A stretch of DNA of 11,380 nucleotides, taken from NCBI GenBank assembly GCA_028691095.1, contig JAQUZZ010000018.1, positions 1 through 11,380 of the forward strand, in the 5' to 3' direction. The notes below the pieces were generated by a model. The model saw nothing but the letters and a program-made list of their open reading frames with translations. It was not told the origin of the DNA and ran no database searches. The position numbers were made by a program, and so were the translations under genes. Shown in pieces: positions 1 through 7,449 of the stretch; the first letter of the stretch is position 1; every line of letters begins with the position of its first letter. This stretch comes from Alistipes sp. GTDB taxonomy: Bacteria; Bacteroidota; Bacteroidia; Bacteroidales; Rikenellaceae.

Positions 1-666
1 GGGTATGAGGAGATTCGTAAAAGTGTGTTGGAGGGGAGAAGTTATTTTGGATTTGGGAAGACAAATTTTCTCTGTGCCTATGATGATCCGGAGGTGGCCT
101 ATCAAGCCGTAGCTCGAGAGATTAATCGTTCATCGCGTCGCAATCCTCTGATTTTGATTGCAGCAGGCCCTATGCAGGTGTTGGGTGAGGGGATCGCTCG
201 TTCCAAGATGTCGAAGCGAAAGTACGTCACACTGATTTCGCATGGTCGATGGAATGATGTGCATGCGGGAAAAAATCGTGAACGCTACAAACCTTCGCAT
301 GAGGGGTGGGCCTATGAAGAGGTAGTAGGAACCTTTTCTACGCCGGCAGGTGGTTCGTTGACTTGTATTCATATTCATGACCAAAATGGTCGTGATCGGG
401 ATGTTGCCGGTAAGCCGTTGTTTGAGGGGTTGTATGCCAATCGTCATCGTTTCGACTGGATTCAAAGTTTGGAAATGCGCGACAAGTCTCCGTATCGAAA
501 GGGGTGTTGGGACTGGCTTTATTCGAGATTTGAGTTGAGTGCCAAGGATCGAAGTCGTAATTTTGATATGTCCGATGCCGGAATGTTGATCTATGTGCTA
601 ACAGGTTCAGATTACACCTCACCCGACGTGTTGCGTGATTTGTTGGAACATCCGGTTGTCCGATAG
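1..666 (+). CDS. C-terminal part of a nucleoside-hydrolase-like protein of unknown function (5' partial)
   Basis: The reading frame is open from base 1 to the TAG at 664-666, about 221 residues, with no convincing start. The GTG at 25 is in frame, but the upstream codons (GYEEIRKS) are also coding-like, so the true start is probably outside the window. Three blocks stand out: LIAAGPMQVLGEGIA, which resembles the conserved GP strand of nucleoside hydrolases; YVTLISHGRWND; and FDMSDAGMLIYVLTG close to the C-terminus. From memory, the same order of blocks occurs in poorly characterised secreted proteins of Bacteroidetes and Planctomycetes with a nucleoside-hydrolase-like fold. Hydrolysis of a nucleoside or glycoside is inference only. 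The metal-binding Asp cluster expected near the N-terminus of a true nucleoside hydrolase is not in this fragment. By eye, it is somewhat more AT-rich than the genes further right. It converges on the oxidoreductase at 867. Confidence 0.6.
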   Translation, partial: GYEEIRKSVLEGRSYFGFGKTNFLCAYDDPEVAYQAVAREINRSSRRNPLILIAAGPMQVLGEGIARSKMSKRKYVTLISHGRWNDVHAGKNRERYKPSHEGWAYEEVVGTFSTPAGGSLTCIHIHDQNGRDRDVAGKPLFEGLYANRHRFDWIQSLEMRDKSPYRKGCWDWLYSRFELSAKDRSRNFDMSDAGMLIYVLTGSDYTSPDVLRDLLEHPVVR

Positions 667-799
667 GGGGGGCAAGAAGCGTCGAGCCTCAATAGAAATT
701 TTGAAAAAACTTGTGTAGTTTGTCTCCACCAGCCTTACTCATGGGGAACTGTTTTCTCCATTATAGAATTGAACGAAACCTACGTTGCTTATAACAAAA

Positions 800-831
800 G
801 CGGGGAGAAAATATTTCTATTTTCTCCCCGC
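800..831 (-). terminator. Intrinsic terminator of the Gfo/Idh oxidoreductase gene
   Basis: This is a perfect 14-bp inverted repeat (800-813 with 818-831) around a 4-nt loop, and the outer half of the stem is GC-rich. On the minus strand the stem is followed by TTTT (796-799), which suits termination of the oxidoreductase gene ending at 867. On the plus strand it is followed by GGGGTGAAT with no T-tract, so it should be a weaker intrinsic terminator for the gene ending at 666. It could still block read-through physically, since it lies between two convergent genes. Confidence 0.75.
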
Positions 832-866
832 GGGGTGAATATTAGTTAGTATTAAAAAAAGAGGGG

Positions 867-2228
867 TTATACGTCTAAGGAGTAGCCAGCGCGATAATCG
901 TAATGCAGCAATTTGGTAGCTTCCGGATCGTTCATGAACTTCTCAACGATCGGGTTCCATACGATTGGGCGACCCAATTGATTGGCGATATTGCCCAAGG
1001 TGCAAACGGTGCAAGAGCTGTGTCCTACCTCGACCGGAACGTTCGGGTCGATGCGTGAACGAACCGAGTTGATGAAGGTCTGGTAGTGACCTACTTTGGT
1101 TTCGTAGGGTACATTGCTTTGGTTCTCTTCCTTTTGCATCGCGAACTTCGGATCTGAGGCGATGTACTCGTCGCGGCAAACCTGGATCCATCCGTTTTCA
1201 CCGTAGATCTTGACGCCCTGTTTTCCTCCGTCGAACTTCTGCTCGGTCAGGATGATGCCGTTGTCGTATTTGAACGTCAAGTTGTCGTAGTAGCTGTATC
1301 CGCCGGGGATGATCTCTACCGGGCCGTTGCCGTCCTTGCCGATTGCCCATTGTGCAATATCGAACATGTGAGCACCCCAGTCGGTCATCAGACCGCCACC
1401 GAGTCCTTGATACCAACGCCATGCGCCCCAGAGTTGCTCGTTCTGTTCGGGATCAATGGTGATCACCGGATCCAGATCCGAGTTGTAGTAGTATTGCTCT
1501 GAGAGCGGGCCGAGCCATTTGTCCCAATTCAGACCGGACGGAACCTCTTGTTTGGCGAGTTTGTAAGGAGTAGGTGAGGCTGTAGTATTGTCCCCCACAC
1601 GACCGACATAGAGTTTGATGCGATTGATCTTTCCCAAAGCCCCTTCGCGTGCCAATGTGGCAGCCTGAACGAACTCTGCACTCGAACGTTGCTGGCTTCC
1701 CATCTGGAGGATGCGGCTGTATTTGCGCACGGCCTTCCGCAGTTGTTGACCTTCGTAGATGGTCAGCGTCATCGGTTTCTCCAGATAGACATCTTTTCCT
1801 GCTTTGCAGGCTGCAATGGCGATCAAGGCGTGTTGATGGTCAGGTGTGGCGATCACTACAGCGTCAATATCGGGGCGAGCCAACAACTCCTGATAATCCT
1901 CATAGAGATCGACCTTGCAATTTTTCTCTCCCTTTTCGGCATAGTATTGTTTGACCCGTTTCTCGAAGCGAGCGCGTTTGACATCGTAAACATCGCATCC
2001 TGCAACGATCCGTACTCCTTCAATGGTCTTGAAACCATTGAGCAGGTGCATCGCCTGCTGTCCCATACCGATGAATCCGATGTTGATTTGATTGTTGGCC
2101 GAGGTCTTCTTCGACTCCTTTTTTGAGGCTGTGGCTGCGGCCAATCCGGAGGGCATAAAGAGCGCTCCAGCTGCACCCAATGCCGAAACTTTCAGAAAGT
2201 CCCGACGAGAAAATTTTGATTCGCTCAT
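867..2228 (-). CDS. Tat-exported Gfo/Idh/MocA family oxidoreductase
   Basis: Predicted NAD(P)-dependent sugar or sugar-derivative oxidoreductase of 453 residues, exported folded through the Tat pathway. The N-terminus has a twin-arginine motif, SRRDFLK (residues 7-13), then a hydrophobic Ala/Gly-rich stretch ending near residue 34. The Rossmann domain starts at about residue 48 with GFIGMG (51-56). The family EKP motif is at 150-152, and the substrate-domain signature DWGAHMFD is at 283-290, with Asp283, His287 and Asp290 as likely active-site residues. Length is typical of the Tat-bearing members common in Bacteroidetes. Some relatives, such as GH109, use the bound NAD for glycoside hydrolysis; I cannot place this protein there or name a substrate. 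The ATG at 2228 is chosen because it puts the Tat motif at the extreme N-terminus. The gene is separated by 304 bp from the acyltransferase upstream, so it is probably transcribed separately, and a hairpin terminator follows it. Confidence 0.9.
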   Translation of the reverse strand: MSESKFSRRDFLKVSALGAAGALFMPSGLAAATASKKESKKTSANNQINIGFIGMGQQAMHLLNGFKTIEGVRIVAGCDVYDVKRARFEKRVKQYYAEKGEKNCKVDLYEDYQELLARPDIDAVVIATPDHQHALIAIAACKAGKDVYLEKPMTLTIYEGQQLRKAVRKYSRILQMGSQQRSSAEFVQAATLAREGALGKINRIKLYVGRVGDNTTASPTPYKLAKQEVPSGLNWDKWLGPLSEQYYYNSDLDPVITIDPEQNEQLWGAWRWYQGLGGGLMTDWGAHMFDIAQWAIGKDGNGPVEIIPGGYSYYDNLTFKYDNGIILTEQKFDGGKQGVKIYGENGWIQVCRDEYIASDPKFAMQKEENQSNVPYETKVGHYQTFINSVRSRIDPNVPVEVGHSSCTVCTLGNIANQLGRPIVWNPIVEKFMNDPEATKLLHYDYRAGYSLDV

Positions 2229-2532
2229 TTTTGGTTGTTCGTTTTATGAATGAAATTGAAGTTCTGTGTTTCATTTCGGTGCAGACTCTTCGAGCCATCA
2301 TGGATTACAAGGAAGAGTCTGATTCCGTTTCTCTATTTGATCGCTTTGTGTGCGATTTCTGGGGAAGAATACTACGCAAGATACGACTTTTTTGGAGATT
2401 CGCCATGCTTTTCTGAAGGTTTTTTCTCTCGCTTTTCTCTTTTTTGTCGATTTTACTGAAGGAAAAGGGGGCTCCGTTTGCCTGCACGCTTGCGAAAACG
2501 TGGTGCAATACGACAGGGTAGGGGCGCGGAGC
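2229..2532. other. Intergenic spacer between the acyltransferase and oxidoreductase genes
   Basis: This 304-bp stretch contains no gene I can support. It is AT-rich and has pyrimidine-rich runs on the plus strand. It must hold the 3' end of the acyltransferase transcript and the promoter of the oxidoreductase. A 7-bp complementary pair (2470-2476 with 2527-2533) overlaps the acyltransferase stop and is followed on the minus strand by TTTT, but its loop is about 50 nt, so it is only a weak terminator candidate. I found no clean Bacteroidetes promoter (TTTG about 19 bp before TAnnTTTG) on the minus strand. Confidence 0.6.
2282..2321. repeat. 10-bp perfect inverted repeat upstream of the oxidoreductase gene
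   Basis: CAGACTCTTC at 2282-2291 is exactly repeated in inverse orientation at 2312-2321 (GAAGAGTCTG), with 20 nt between the arms. It ends 53 bp before the oxidoreductase start codon, inside its expected promoter or leader region. It could be a transcription-factor operator or an RNA hairpin with a 20-nt loop. There is no adjacent T-tract on the minus strand, so it is not a typical intrinsic terminator. Function is unknown. Confidence 0.5.
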
Positions 2533-3663
2533 CTATTTCGTTTTTCGGAGAAGATGCCGCGTCAGGAATTGACGTACTGGAACATCGTAGCGTTTCAGGC
2601 AAAGGTAGGCCAGCAGAATGCTCCCGCACACCAAGGCCACAGCGCAGGGGAGCGACTGTACAAAGGTGAGCTGCTCATTTTTAACCCAAGCGTAGTAGAG
2701 ATAGATGAAGGGATAGTGCACCATGTAGAGCGGATAGGAGATGTCGCCTAAGAATTTACAGATTCGGGAGGTGAACGGATCGGTGGTCTTGCCCGATGCC
2801 CCCAGGTAGACCAAAAGAGGGAAGATCAGAACGATGCAGAGCGTGTCGTAGATTCCGTTTTTCCAGAGCGAGACCTCGCTCCCGATACGGGGCATGGCCA
2901 ACAGTGCAAGAAGCATCAGACTGCAAATCCAAAAGGCTCCTTTGATAAATCGGGGACGAAAGAGGCGCGACAACAGCAGTCCGGCCGAGAACGAGAAGAG
3001 CAGACGCAAGGAGCCTCCGAGCAGATCGTTGGGTGTCCATGTAAATCCGACACAGAGATCGCCATAGGGGCCGAAAAGGGCAAAAAGAGCCAAGCCCACG
3101 GCCGCGCCTCCCACCAGAAACGAGAGAGCCCGTGTCGAGCAGCGACGAATCCAGAAGGCGTAGAGCAGATTGCCAAGGTATTCAAAGAAGAGCGACCAAC
3201 TGGGGCCGTTCAAAGGGTACATTTCGCCTACACCCCGAATTTCAAAACCCGGAGTGGCCGGAATCAAAAAGAGATTGAGGAGCGTCGCCACCCCCAATAG
3301 CGCCAGCGAGACTTGCGACACATCCCACACCGAGCAACCTTGGGTGTAGAACATCACGGCTCCGAGTATTGCACCGAAGACGACCATCGGGTGCAGACGG
3401 ATGAAGCGGCGTTTGAGAAACTCCCAGCTTGACATCTTTTTCCATCGGTCGTCGTAGGCATATCCGATGACGAATCCCGAGAGGATGAAGAAGAAGTCCA
3501 CGGCCAAATAGCCGTGATTGATCTGTTGATCCAGATGCGAGGTGGCATAGGCCTCAAAGAGATGGAAGCAGACCACGATCAGCGCAGCGACGCCTCTCAG
3601 TCCGTCGAGAAGCGGGTAGTGGGGTTTGGTGTCTGCAAAGGCAGCGGCAGAGATCTTTTCCAT
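2533..3663 (-). CDS. Membrane acyltransferase, acyltransferase-3 family
   Basis: Integral membrane protein of 376 residues, predicted to move an acyl group (often acetyl) onto a surface glycan or lipid-linked sugar. The family N-terminus is clear: LLDGLRGVAALIVVCFHLFE, with the conserved His at residue 34, followed by VDFFFILSGFVIGYAY and then a basic RRFIRLHP segment. About ten hydrophobic segments follow, and the late DISYPLYMVHYPFIYLYY block is typical of exopolysaccharide and LPS O-acyltransferases. Length is normal for a single-domain member without the SGNH extension found in OatA-type proteins. It is the last gene of the wecC-wecB operon (48 bp after wecB), so a plausible role is acylation of a glycan containing ManNAcA; that is inferred from position. 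Acceptor and acyl donor cannot be read from the sequence. Confidence 0.9.
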   Translation of the reverse strand: MEKISAAAFADTKPHYPLLDGLRGVAALIVVCFHLFEAYATSHLDQQINHGYLAVDFFFILSGFVIGYAYDDRWKKMSSWEFLKRRFIRLHPMVVFGAILGAVMFYTQGCSVWDVSQVSLALLGVATLLNLFLIPATPGFEIRGVGEMYPLNGPSWSLFFEYLGNLLYAFWIRRCSTRALSFLVGGAAVGLALFALFGPYGDLCVGFTWTPNDLLGGSLRLLFSFSAGLLLSRLFRPRFIKGAFWICSLMLLALLAMPRIGSEVSLWKNGIYDTLCIVLIFPLLVYLGASGKTTDPFTSRICKFLGDISYPLYMVHYPFIYLYYAWVKNEQLTFVQSLPCAVALVCGSILLAYLCLKRYDVPVRQFLTRHLLRKTK

Positions 3664-3711
3664 GGGTTGATACGATGCGTTTCGCGGGAAGGCGTTGGGT
3701 GCAGCACTCCC

Positions 3712-4863
3712 TTAGAGTGACGCTAAAATCTCAGCAATGCGACCGCAGGCCTTCCCGTCGCCATAGGGATTGACCGATTGCGACATCTTTTTGTAACACG
3801 AGGGGTCGGTGAGCAGGGTCGAGACCTCTGCCACGATGCGTTGGCGGTCGGTTCCGACCAAGTGTACGGTTCCTGCACTCAGGGCTTCGGGGCGTTCGGT
3901 GGTTTCGCGCATCACCAACACCGGTTTGCCTAAGCCGGGAGCCTCCTCCTGGATGCCTCCGCTGTCGGTCAGGACGATGGAACTTTGTTCCATCAGGAAG
4001 ACAAACGGCAGATACTCTTGGGGTTCGATCAGGAACAGATTCTCCGGCATACAACCCTCAAATGCCTCGTGCAGGGGGCGTCGCACATTGGGATTCAGGT
4101 GCATCGGATAGACAAAGTCCACGGTCGGAAATTGAGCCGTCAGCTCCTGAATGGCGCCACAGATCGCATGAAATCCCTCCCCGAAGTTTTCGCGTCGATG
4201 TCCTGTGATCAACACCATGCGTCGTCCGTGCTGGAGCCGTGTGAGGTCGTATCCGGCCTCTCGGAGCGTTACGGAGAGTGCGGTGTGGAGCGTTGCGTCG
4301 TTGCGGATCTGCTCCACAACGCAGTGCAGAGCGTCGATCACGGTGTTTCCGGTGACGTGGATGCGGTCAGATGGCACGCCCTCGGAGAGTAGATTTTCCC
4401 GAGATAGCGGGGTGGGGGCAAAGTGACAGATTGCAATGCGGCCGGTGATCTGCCGATTGATCTCCTCCGGCCACGGATTGTAGAGGTCGTGTGTGCGCAG
4501 TCCGGCTTCGACGTGGCCGACCGGAATGCGTTGATAGTAGGCCGCCAATGCCGTAGCGGTTGAGGTGGTGGTGTCTCCGTGCACCAATACAATATCGGGT
4601 TGCTCCTCACTGAGAATTCCCCGCATCCCCAGGAGTACACCGGAGGTGATGTCGTAGAGGTCTTGCCCCGGCTTCATCAGATTCAGGTCGTAGTCGGGAT
4701 GGATGTCGAAGAGGCGCAACACCTGATCCAACATCTCGCGATGCTGTCCGGTGACGCAGACCTTCACTTGGAAGGGGTGCGTGGCGGATTGCAGGGTTCG
4801 TACCAGAGGAGCCATTTTAATTGCTTCGGGACGTGTCCCAAAAACCAACATGATTTTCTTCAC
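3712..4863 (-). CDS. wecB: UDP-N-acetylglucosamine 2-epimerase (non-hydrolysing)
   Basis: Cytoplasmic enzyme that interconverts UDP-GlcNAc and UDP-ManNAc, the first committed step towards UDP-ManNAcA. The 383 residues match the usual length of about 370-390. Visible signatures are [13 protein letters not shown] at 8-20, VTGQHREML at 37-45, VHGDTTT with Asp97, HVEAGLRT with Glu119, PWPEEINR with Glu133, TGHRREN with His222, and the late nucleotide-binding segment [17 protein letters not shown]. These correspond to E. coli WecB Asp95, Glu117, Glu131 and His213. The start taken is GTG at 4863, giving [14 protein letters not shown] as in relatives; an ATG four codons later is the alternative. It lies 47 bp after wecC and 48 bp before the acyltransferase, so all three genes are probably cotranscribed. 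A 5-bp inverted repeat (4889-4893 with 4897-4901) sits in the wecC-wecB gap and is too small to call functional. Confidence 0.96.
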   Translation of the reverse strand: MKKIMLVFGTRPEAIKMAPLVRTLQSATHPFQVKVCVTGQHREMLDQVLRLFDIHPDYDLNLMKPGQDLYDITSGVLLGMRGILSEEQPDIVLVHGDTTTSTATALAAYYQRIPVGHVEAGLRTHDLYNPWPEEINRQITGRIAICHFAPTPLSRENLLSEGVPSDRIHVTGNTVIDALHCVVEQIRNDATLHTALSVTLREAGYDLTRLQHGRRMVLITGHRRENFGEGFHAICGAIQELTAQFPTVDFVYPMHLNPNVRRPLHEAFEGCMPENLFLIEPQEYLPFVFLMEQSSIVLTDSGGIQEEAPGLGKPVLVMRETTERPEALSAGTVHLVGTDRQRIVAEVSTLLTDPSCYKKMSQSVNPYGDGKACGRIAEILASL

Positions 4864-4910
4864 GATGCTTGAGTGAGATTAAGGGAAGGTCGATGCTCGA
4901 CGTTGAGGGG

Positions 4911-6122
4911 TTAGCGTTTGAAAATGCCGCAGAAGTCCAGAATGACGGCATCTTCGCGGTAAGGCAACGCCTTGAATTCGTTATGGGCGACCAGAAACGC
5001 CACAATATCGGCTTGATCGTAGGCCTCGCGGTAGGGAGTTAACTTGAAGACGGGGTGCTCCTGCACATTCGGTTCGACAATGAGATAGGTGGCGTCGTCA
5101 CTCTCCATCACCTTCGAGGCGATGTATTTGGCGGGGCTCTCGCGTAAATCGTCGATGTTGGGTTTGAAAGCCAGTCCCATCAAGGCCACGCGCGGAGGTC
5201 GTCCCTGCTCGACTTTGAAGCGTTGGATGGCTTGTTTGACCTGTGAGGCGCACCAGAAGGATTTGTAGTTGTTGATCTCCCTCGATTTGGCAATCAACTG
5301 TGATTCGATCGGGAAATCTGCCGTCAGAAAATAGGGATCCACCGCGATGCAATGTCCTCCTACCCCACTTCCCGGTTGGAGAATCCGCACCCGCGGATGT
5401 TTATTGGCTAATTCGATCAACTCCCAGACGTTGATGCCCGCCTTGTCGCAGATGAGCGACAGCTCGTTGGCAAAGGCAATCTGTACATCCCGTGAAGAGT
5501 TTTCGGTGAGTTTGCACATTTCGGCCGTGCGGGCGTTGGTGGCGTGCAGCGTTCCCTCGACAAAGGCTCCGTAGAAGGCCTGCGCCTCTCGGGTGGAGGC
5601 GGCATTGATGCCACCGATCACCCGATCGTTGTGCACCAATTCATAAAGTACATTGCCGGGAAGTACGCGTTCGGGGCAGTATGCCACGGAGATGCGGTTT
5701 TCCAGTTCGGGACGTTGGGCGAAGATGAGTTGTGCCATCTTCTCGGTTGTGCCCACCGGAGAGGTTGACTCAATAATAAAGAGGTCTCCCGGCTTGAGCA
5801 GCTCGATCACCGAACGGGTAGCAGCCTCCACATAGGAGATGTCGGGTTCGTGATTCCCCTTGAACGGGGTGGGGACGACAACCAGATAGATGTCGCTCGG
5901 CTCAGGGCGAACCACGGCCTTCAGATGACCTTGGCAAACCGCCTGGTGCACCACCTCACGCAGTCCGGGCTCCACAATGTGGATTTCGCCCCGATTGATG
6001 GTCTCTACAATGTTGGGGTTAATATCCACCCCGGTGACATGTAATCCGCGGGAGGCCACGACAGCTGCGGTGGGCAGCCCGATGTAACCTAAACCGAGGA
6101 ATAGGATCTTCTTCTCTTTCAT
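4911..6122 (-). CDS. wecC: UDP-N-acetyl-D-mannosamine dehydrogenase
   Basis: Cytoplasmic NAD-dependent enzyme that oxidises C6 of UDP-ManNAc in two steps to UDP-ManNAcA, using the WecB product. It has 403 residues, the usual size of the UDP-glucose/GDP-mannose dehydrogenase family. The N-terminal Rossmann motif is GLGYIGLPTA (10-19). The central domain has KLTENSSRDVQIAFANE (Lys204, Asn208). The catalytic Cys258 lies in GVGGHCIAVDPYF (253-265), and the C-terminal UDP-binding domain carries GLAFKPNIDDLRESPA. The HPRVRILQPGSGVGGHC block is characteristic of WecC rather than of UDP-glucose dehydrogenases. The ATG at 6122 starts right before the Rossmann strand. It is the first gene of the wecC-wecB-acyltransferase operon. 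The gap of 223 bp from the phosphoesterase stop upstream suggests its own promoter. Confidence 0.95.
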   Translation of the reverse strand: MKEKKILFLGLGYIGLPTAAVVASRGLHVTGVDINPNIVETINRGEIHIVEPGLREVVHQAVCQGHLKAVVRPEPSDIYLVVVPTPFKGNHEPDISYVEAATRSVIELLKPGDLFIIESTSPVGTTEKMAQLIFAQRPELENRISVAYCPERVLPGNVLYELVHNDRVIGGINAASTREAQAFYGAFVEGTLHATNARTAEMCKLTENSSRDVQIAFANELSLICDKAGINVWELIELANKHPRVRILQPGSGVGGHCIAVDPYFLTADFPIESQLIAKSREINNYKSFWCASQVKQAIQRFKVEQGRPPRVALMGLAFKPNIDDLRESPAKYIASKVMESDDATYLIVEPNVQEHPVFKLTPYREAYDQADIVAFLVAHNEFKALPYREDAVILDFCGIFKR

Positions 6123-6168
6123 AACCTTGATGCTTTGCCTCTCGCCAAAAATAGAGGTTCTGGATCGG

Positions 6169-6176
6169 CTAAGGTA
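6169..6176 (-). promoter_or_regulatory. Candidate Bacteroidetes -7 element upstream of wecC
   Basis: On the minus strand this reads TACCTTAG, one base from the Bacteroidetes -7 consensus TAnnTTTG, and it is preceded by AAAATCCG. It ends 46 bp before the wecC ATG, a sensible leader length. I see no good TTTG at the -33 position (about 6196-6199), so this is a weak call from a short motif. Confidence 0.3.
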
Positions 6177-6305
6177 CGGATTTTATAGGGATATTCAGAG
6201 CCTTGGAACGAAAATAACCGTAGGGGTTTCCGTTGCCGCATGGTAAGGACTCCGCGGTTGGGCGACGGCTTGGGTCTTCTTGGTGTGGCGCGCTATGTTC
6301 GTGCA

Positions 6306-6339
6306 CCTTGGTCGCCGACTATGTGGCGCGACGCCAAGG
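6306..6339 (-). terminator. Hairpin after the CPPED1-like phosphoesterase gene
   Basis: CCTTGG (6306-6311) pairs with CCAAGG (6334-6339), and TCGC (6312-6315) with GCGA (6328-6331), leaving a 2-nt bulge and a 12-nt loop. It begins 6 nt after the stop of the phosphoesterase gene in the direction of transcription, which suggests a 3'-end structure. No T-tract follows, so it is not a classical intrinsic terminator. Part of its right arm and loop (TGTGGCGCG, 6322-6330) repeats directly at 6284-6292. Confidence 0.4.
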
Positions 6340-6345
6340 GCGGAA

Positions 6346-7221
6346 TTAGGGTTTCGAGGCAGATGCGGAAGGGTTGCTTGGTAGATGGTCGAGGTCGTAA
6401 TAGCGAGCCTCTATCGTTCCGTCGCGATGGAGGGTTACCACCTCCATGCCGGGTTTATCTTTTCCCAGGGGGCGTCCGGCGGCTCCGGTGACGATCATGC
6501 GTGTTTGCTGGTAGCGTGTCTCTACACAACGATGCAGATGGCCACTGAGCACCAGATCGACGCGATAACGCCGAAGCAATTCGAGGTATTTGGCGCGTTG
6601 TGCGGATGGGAAGTTGTCGTAGTTATCGGCCTCATCAGGGGTTTGGACGAAGAGGGGTTGATGACCGAGCAGAATTTTGACCTTACTACGGTTGTGTTTT
6701 TGGAGTTGCTGTTCGATCCATGCAAATTGCTCCTCCTCTTGTTGGGGCGTTCCGTCCTTGATGATCGGGGTGTTGATTCCAATCAGACAGCAACCGCGCG
6801 TCTGTAAGACGAAGCGATCGGCTCCATAGCGTTGACGGTAGGCCTCGACCTCCGCTTCGCTGGCGGGTTTTCCTGCTCCGATGTCGTGATTCCCGGGCAG
6901 CAGATAGAGGGGAATCTTCGGGTCTAAAAGCCGAAAGATCCGGTCGAATCCTTGCAGTTGAGCCGGCTCTCGTTTGTCGTGCACCAGATCTCCGGTGATG
7001 ACCACGAAGTCGGGGCGTAGCTGCTCAATGGCCGTGAGTAGTTGCAGAATCTGTTGTTCTTCCTGCTGAAAGTCTCGATTGCCACTGTAAAATCCCAATT
7101 GAGGATCGGTGAGCTGCACGAAACAGAGCGGTTTGCGAGCCTCCAGCGGGCCCAGCAGCAGAAGACAGAGCAGAATCCATCCTCCGGTTCTCCATTTGTT
7201 CATTTTCTTCTTGTTTTCCAT
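6346..7221 (-). CDS. Exported calcineurin-like metallophosphoesterase, CPPED1/CSTP1-like
   Basis: Predicted exported dinuclear-metal phosphoesterase of 291 residues. The N-terminus is basic, then strongly hydrophobic (WILLCLLLLGPLEA, about residues 15-28), a Sec signal peptide without a lipobox. The metallophosphoesterase motifs appear in order: LTDPQ (Asp39, Gln41), GDLVHD (77-82), GNHD (110-113), GHQP, then GHLH. DPQ in place of DxH in motif I, together with the GNHDIG block, the later YDNFP segment, GAAGRPLGKDKPGMEVV and the C-terminal YYDLDHLP, matches what I know of the CPPED1/CSTP1 subfamily, whose human member is a Ser/Thr phosphatase. The bacterial substrate is unknown. An in-frame GTG at 7230 is possible, but the ATG at 7221 is preferred; the ATG at 7203 would give a shorter basic region and is also credible. 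It is divergent from the FMN reductase gene. Confidence 0.88.
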   Translation of the reverse strand: MENKKKMNKWRTGGWILLCLLLLGPLEARKPLCFVQLTDPQLGFYSGNRDFQQEEQQILQLLTAIEQLRPDFVVITGDLVHDKREPAQLQGFDRIFRLLDPKIPLYLLPGNHDIGAGKPASEAEVEAYRQRYGADRFVLQTRGCCLIGINTPIIKDGTPQQEEEQFAWIEQQLQKHNRSKVKILLGHQPLFVQTPDEADNYDNFPSAQRAKYLELLRRYRVDLVLSGHLHRCVETRYQQTRMIVTGAAGRPLGKDKPGMEVVTLHRDGTIEARYYDLDHLPSNPSASASKP

Positions 7222-7449
7222 TTTATGCACCGTGCTATTTATTAGCAGTCAACCTATCGTTATATCCGACATGTGCCATGACCTAAGGGTATAACACGGT
7301 GTCGATATGCCTTTCTTCTCTTTTTAAAGCAATTCGGCTTCTTTTTTGTAAACCTTCCCTGCAAGACTCCCTTGCTTCAGACCGATCTCGGAGCGGGAGG
7401 AGCCTGTTGTTCTGTCATTTTTGGGGCGTTACACCTAACGAATCACGCT

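Noticed and set aside
7222-7230. GTG start for the CPPED1-like phosphoesterase
   Set aside because: ATG codons follow at 7221 and 7203, and the extra residues MHK add nothing to the signal peptide.
7345-7375. Possible TTTG / TAnnTTTG promoter before the FMN reductase
   Set aside because: TTTG at 7345-7348 has correct 19-bp spacing, but the downstream element reads TCCCTTGC and matches only half of the informative positions.
7372-7449. N-terminal extension of the FMN reductase from a TTG codon
   Set aside because: The 26 extra residues do not resemble the family, and the ATG at 7450 begins exactly at the first beta strand.
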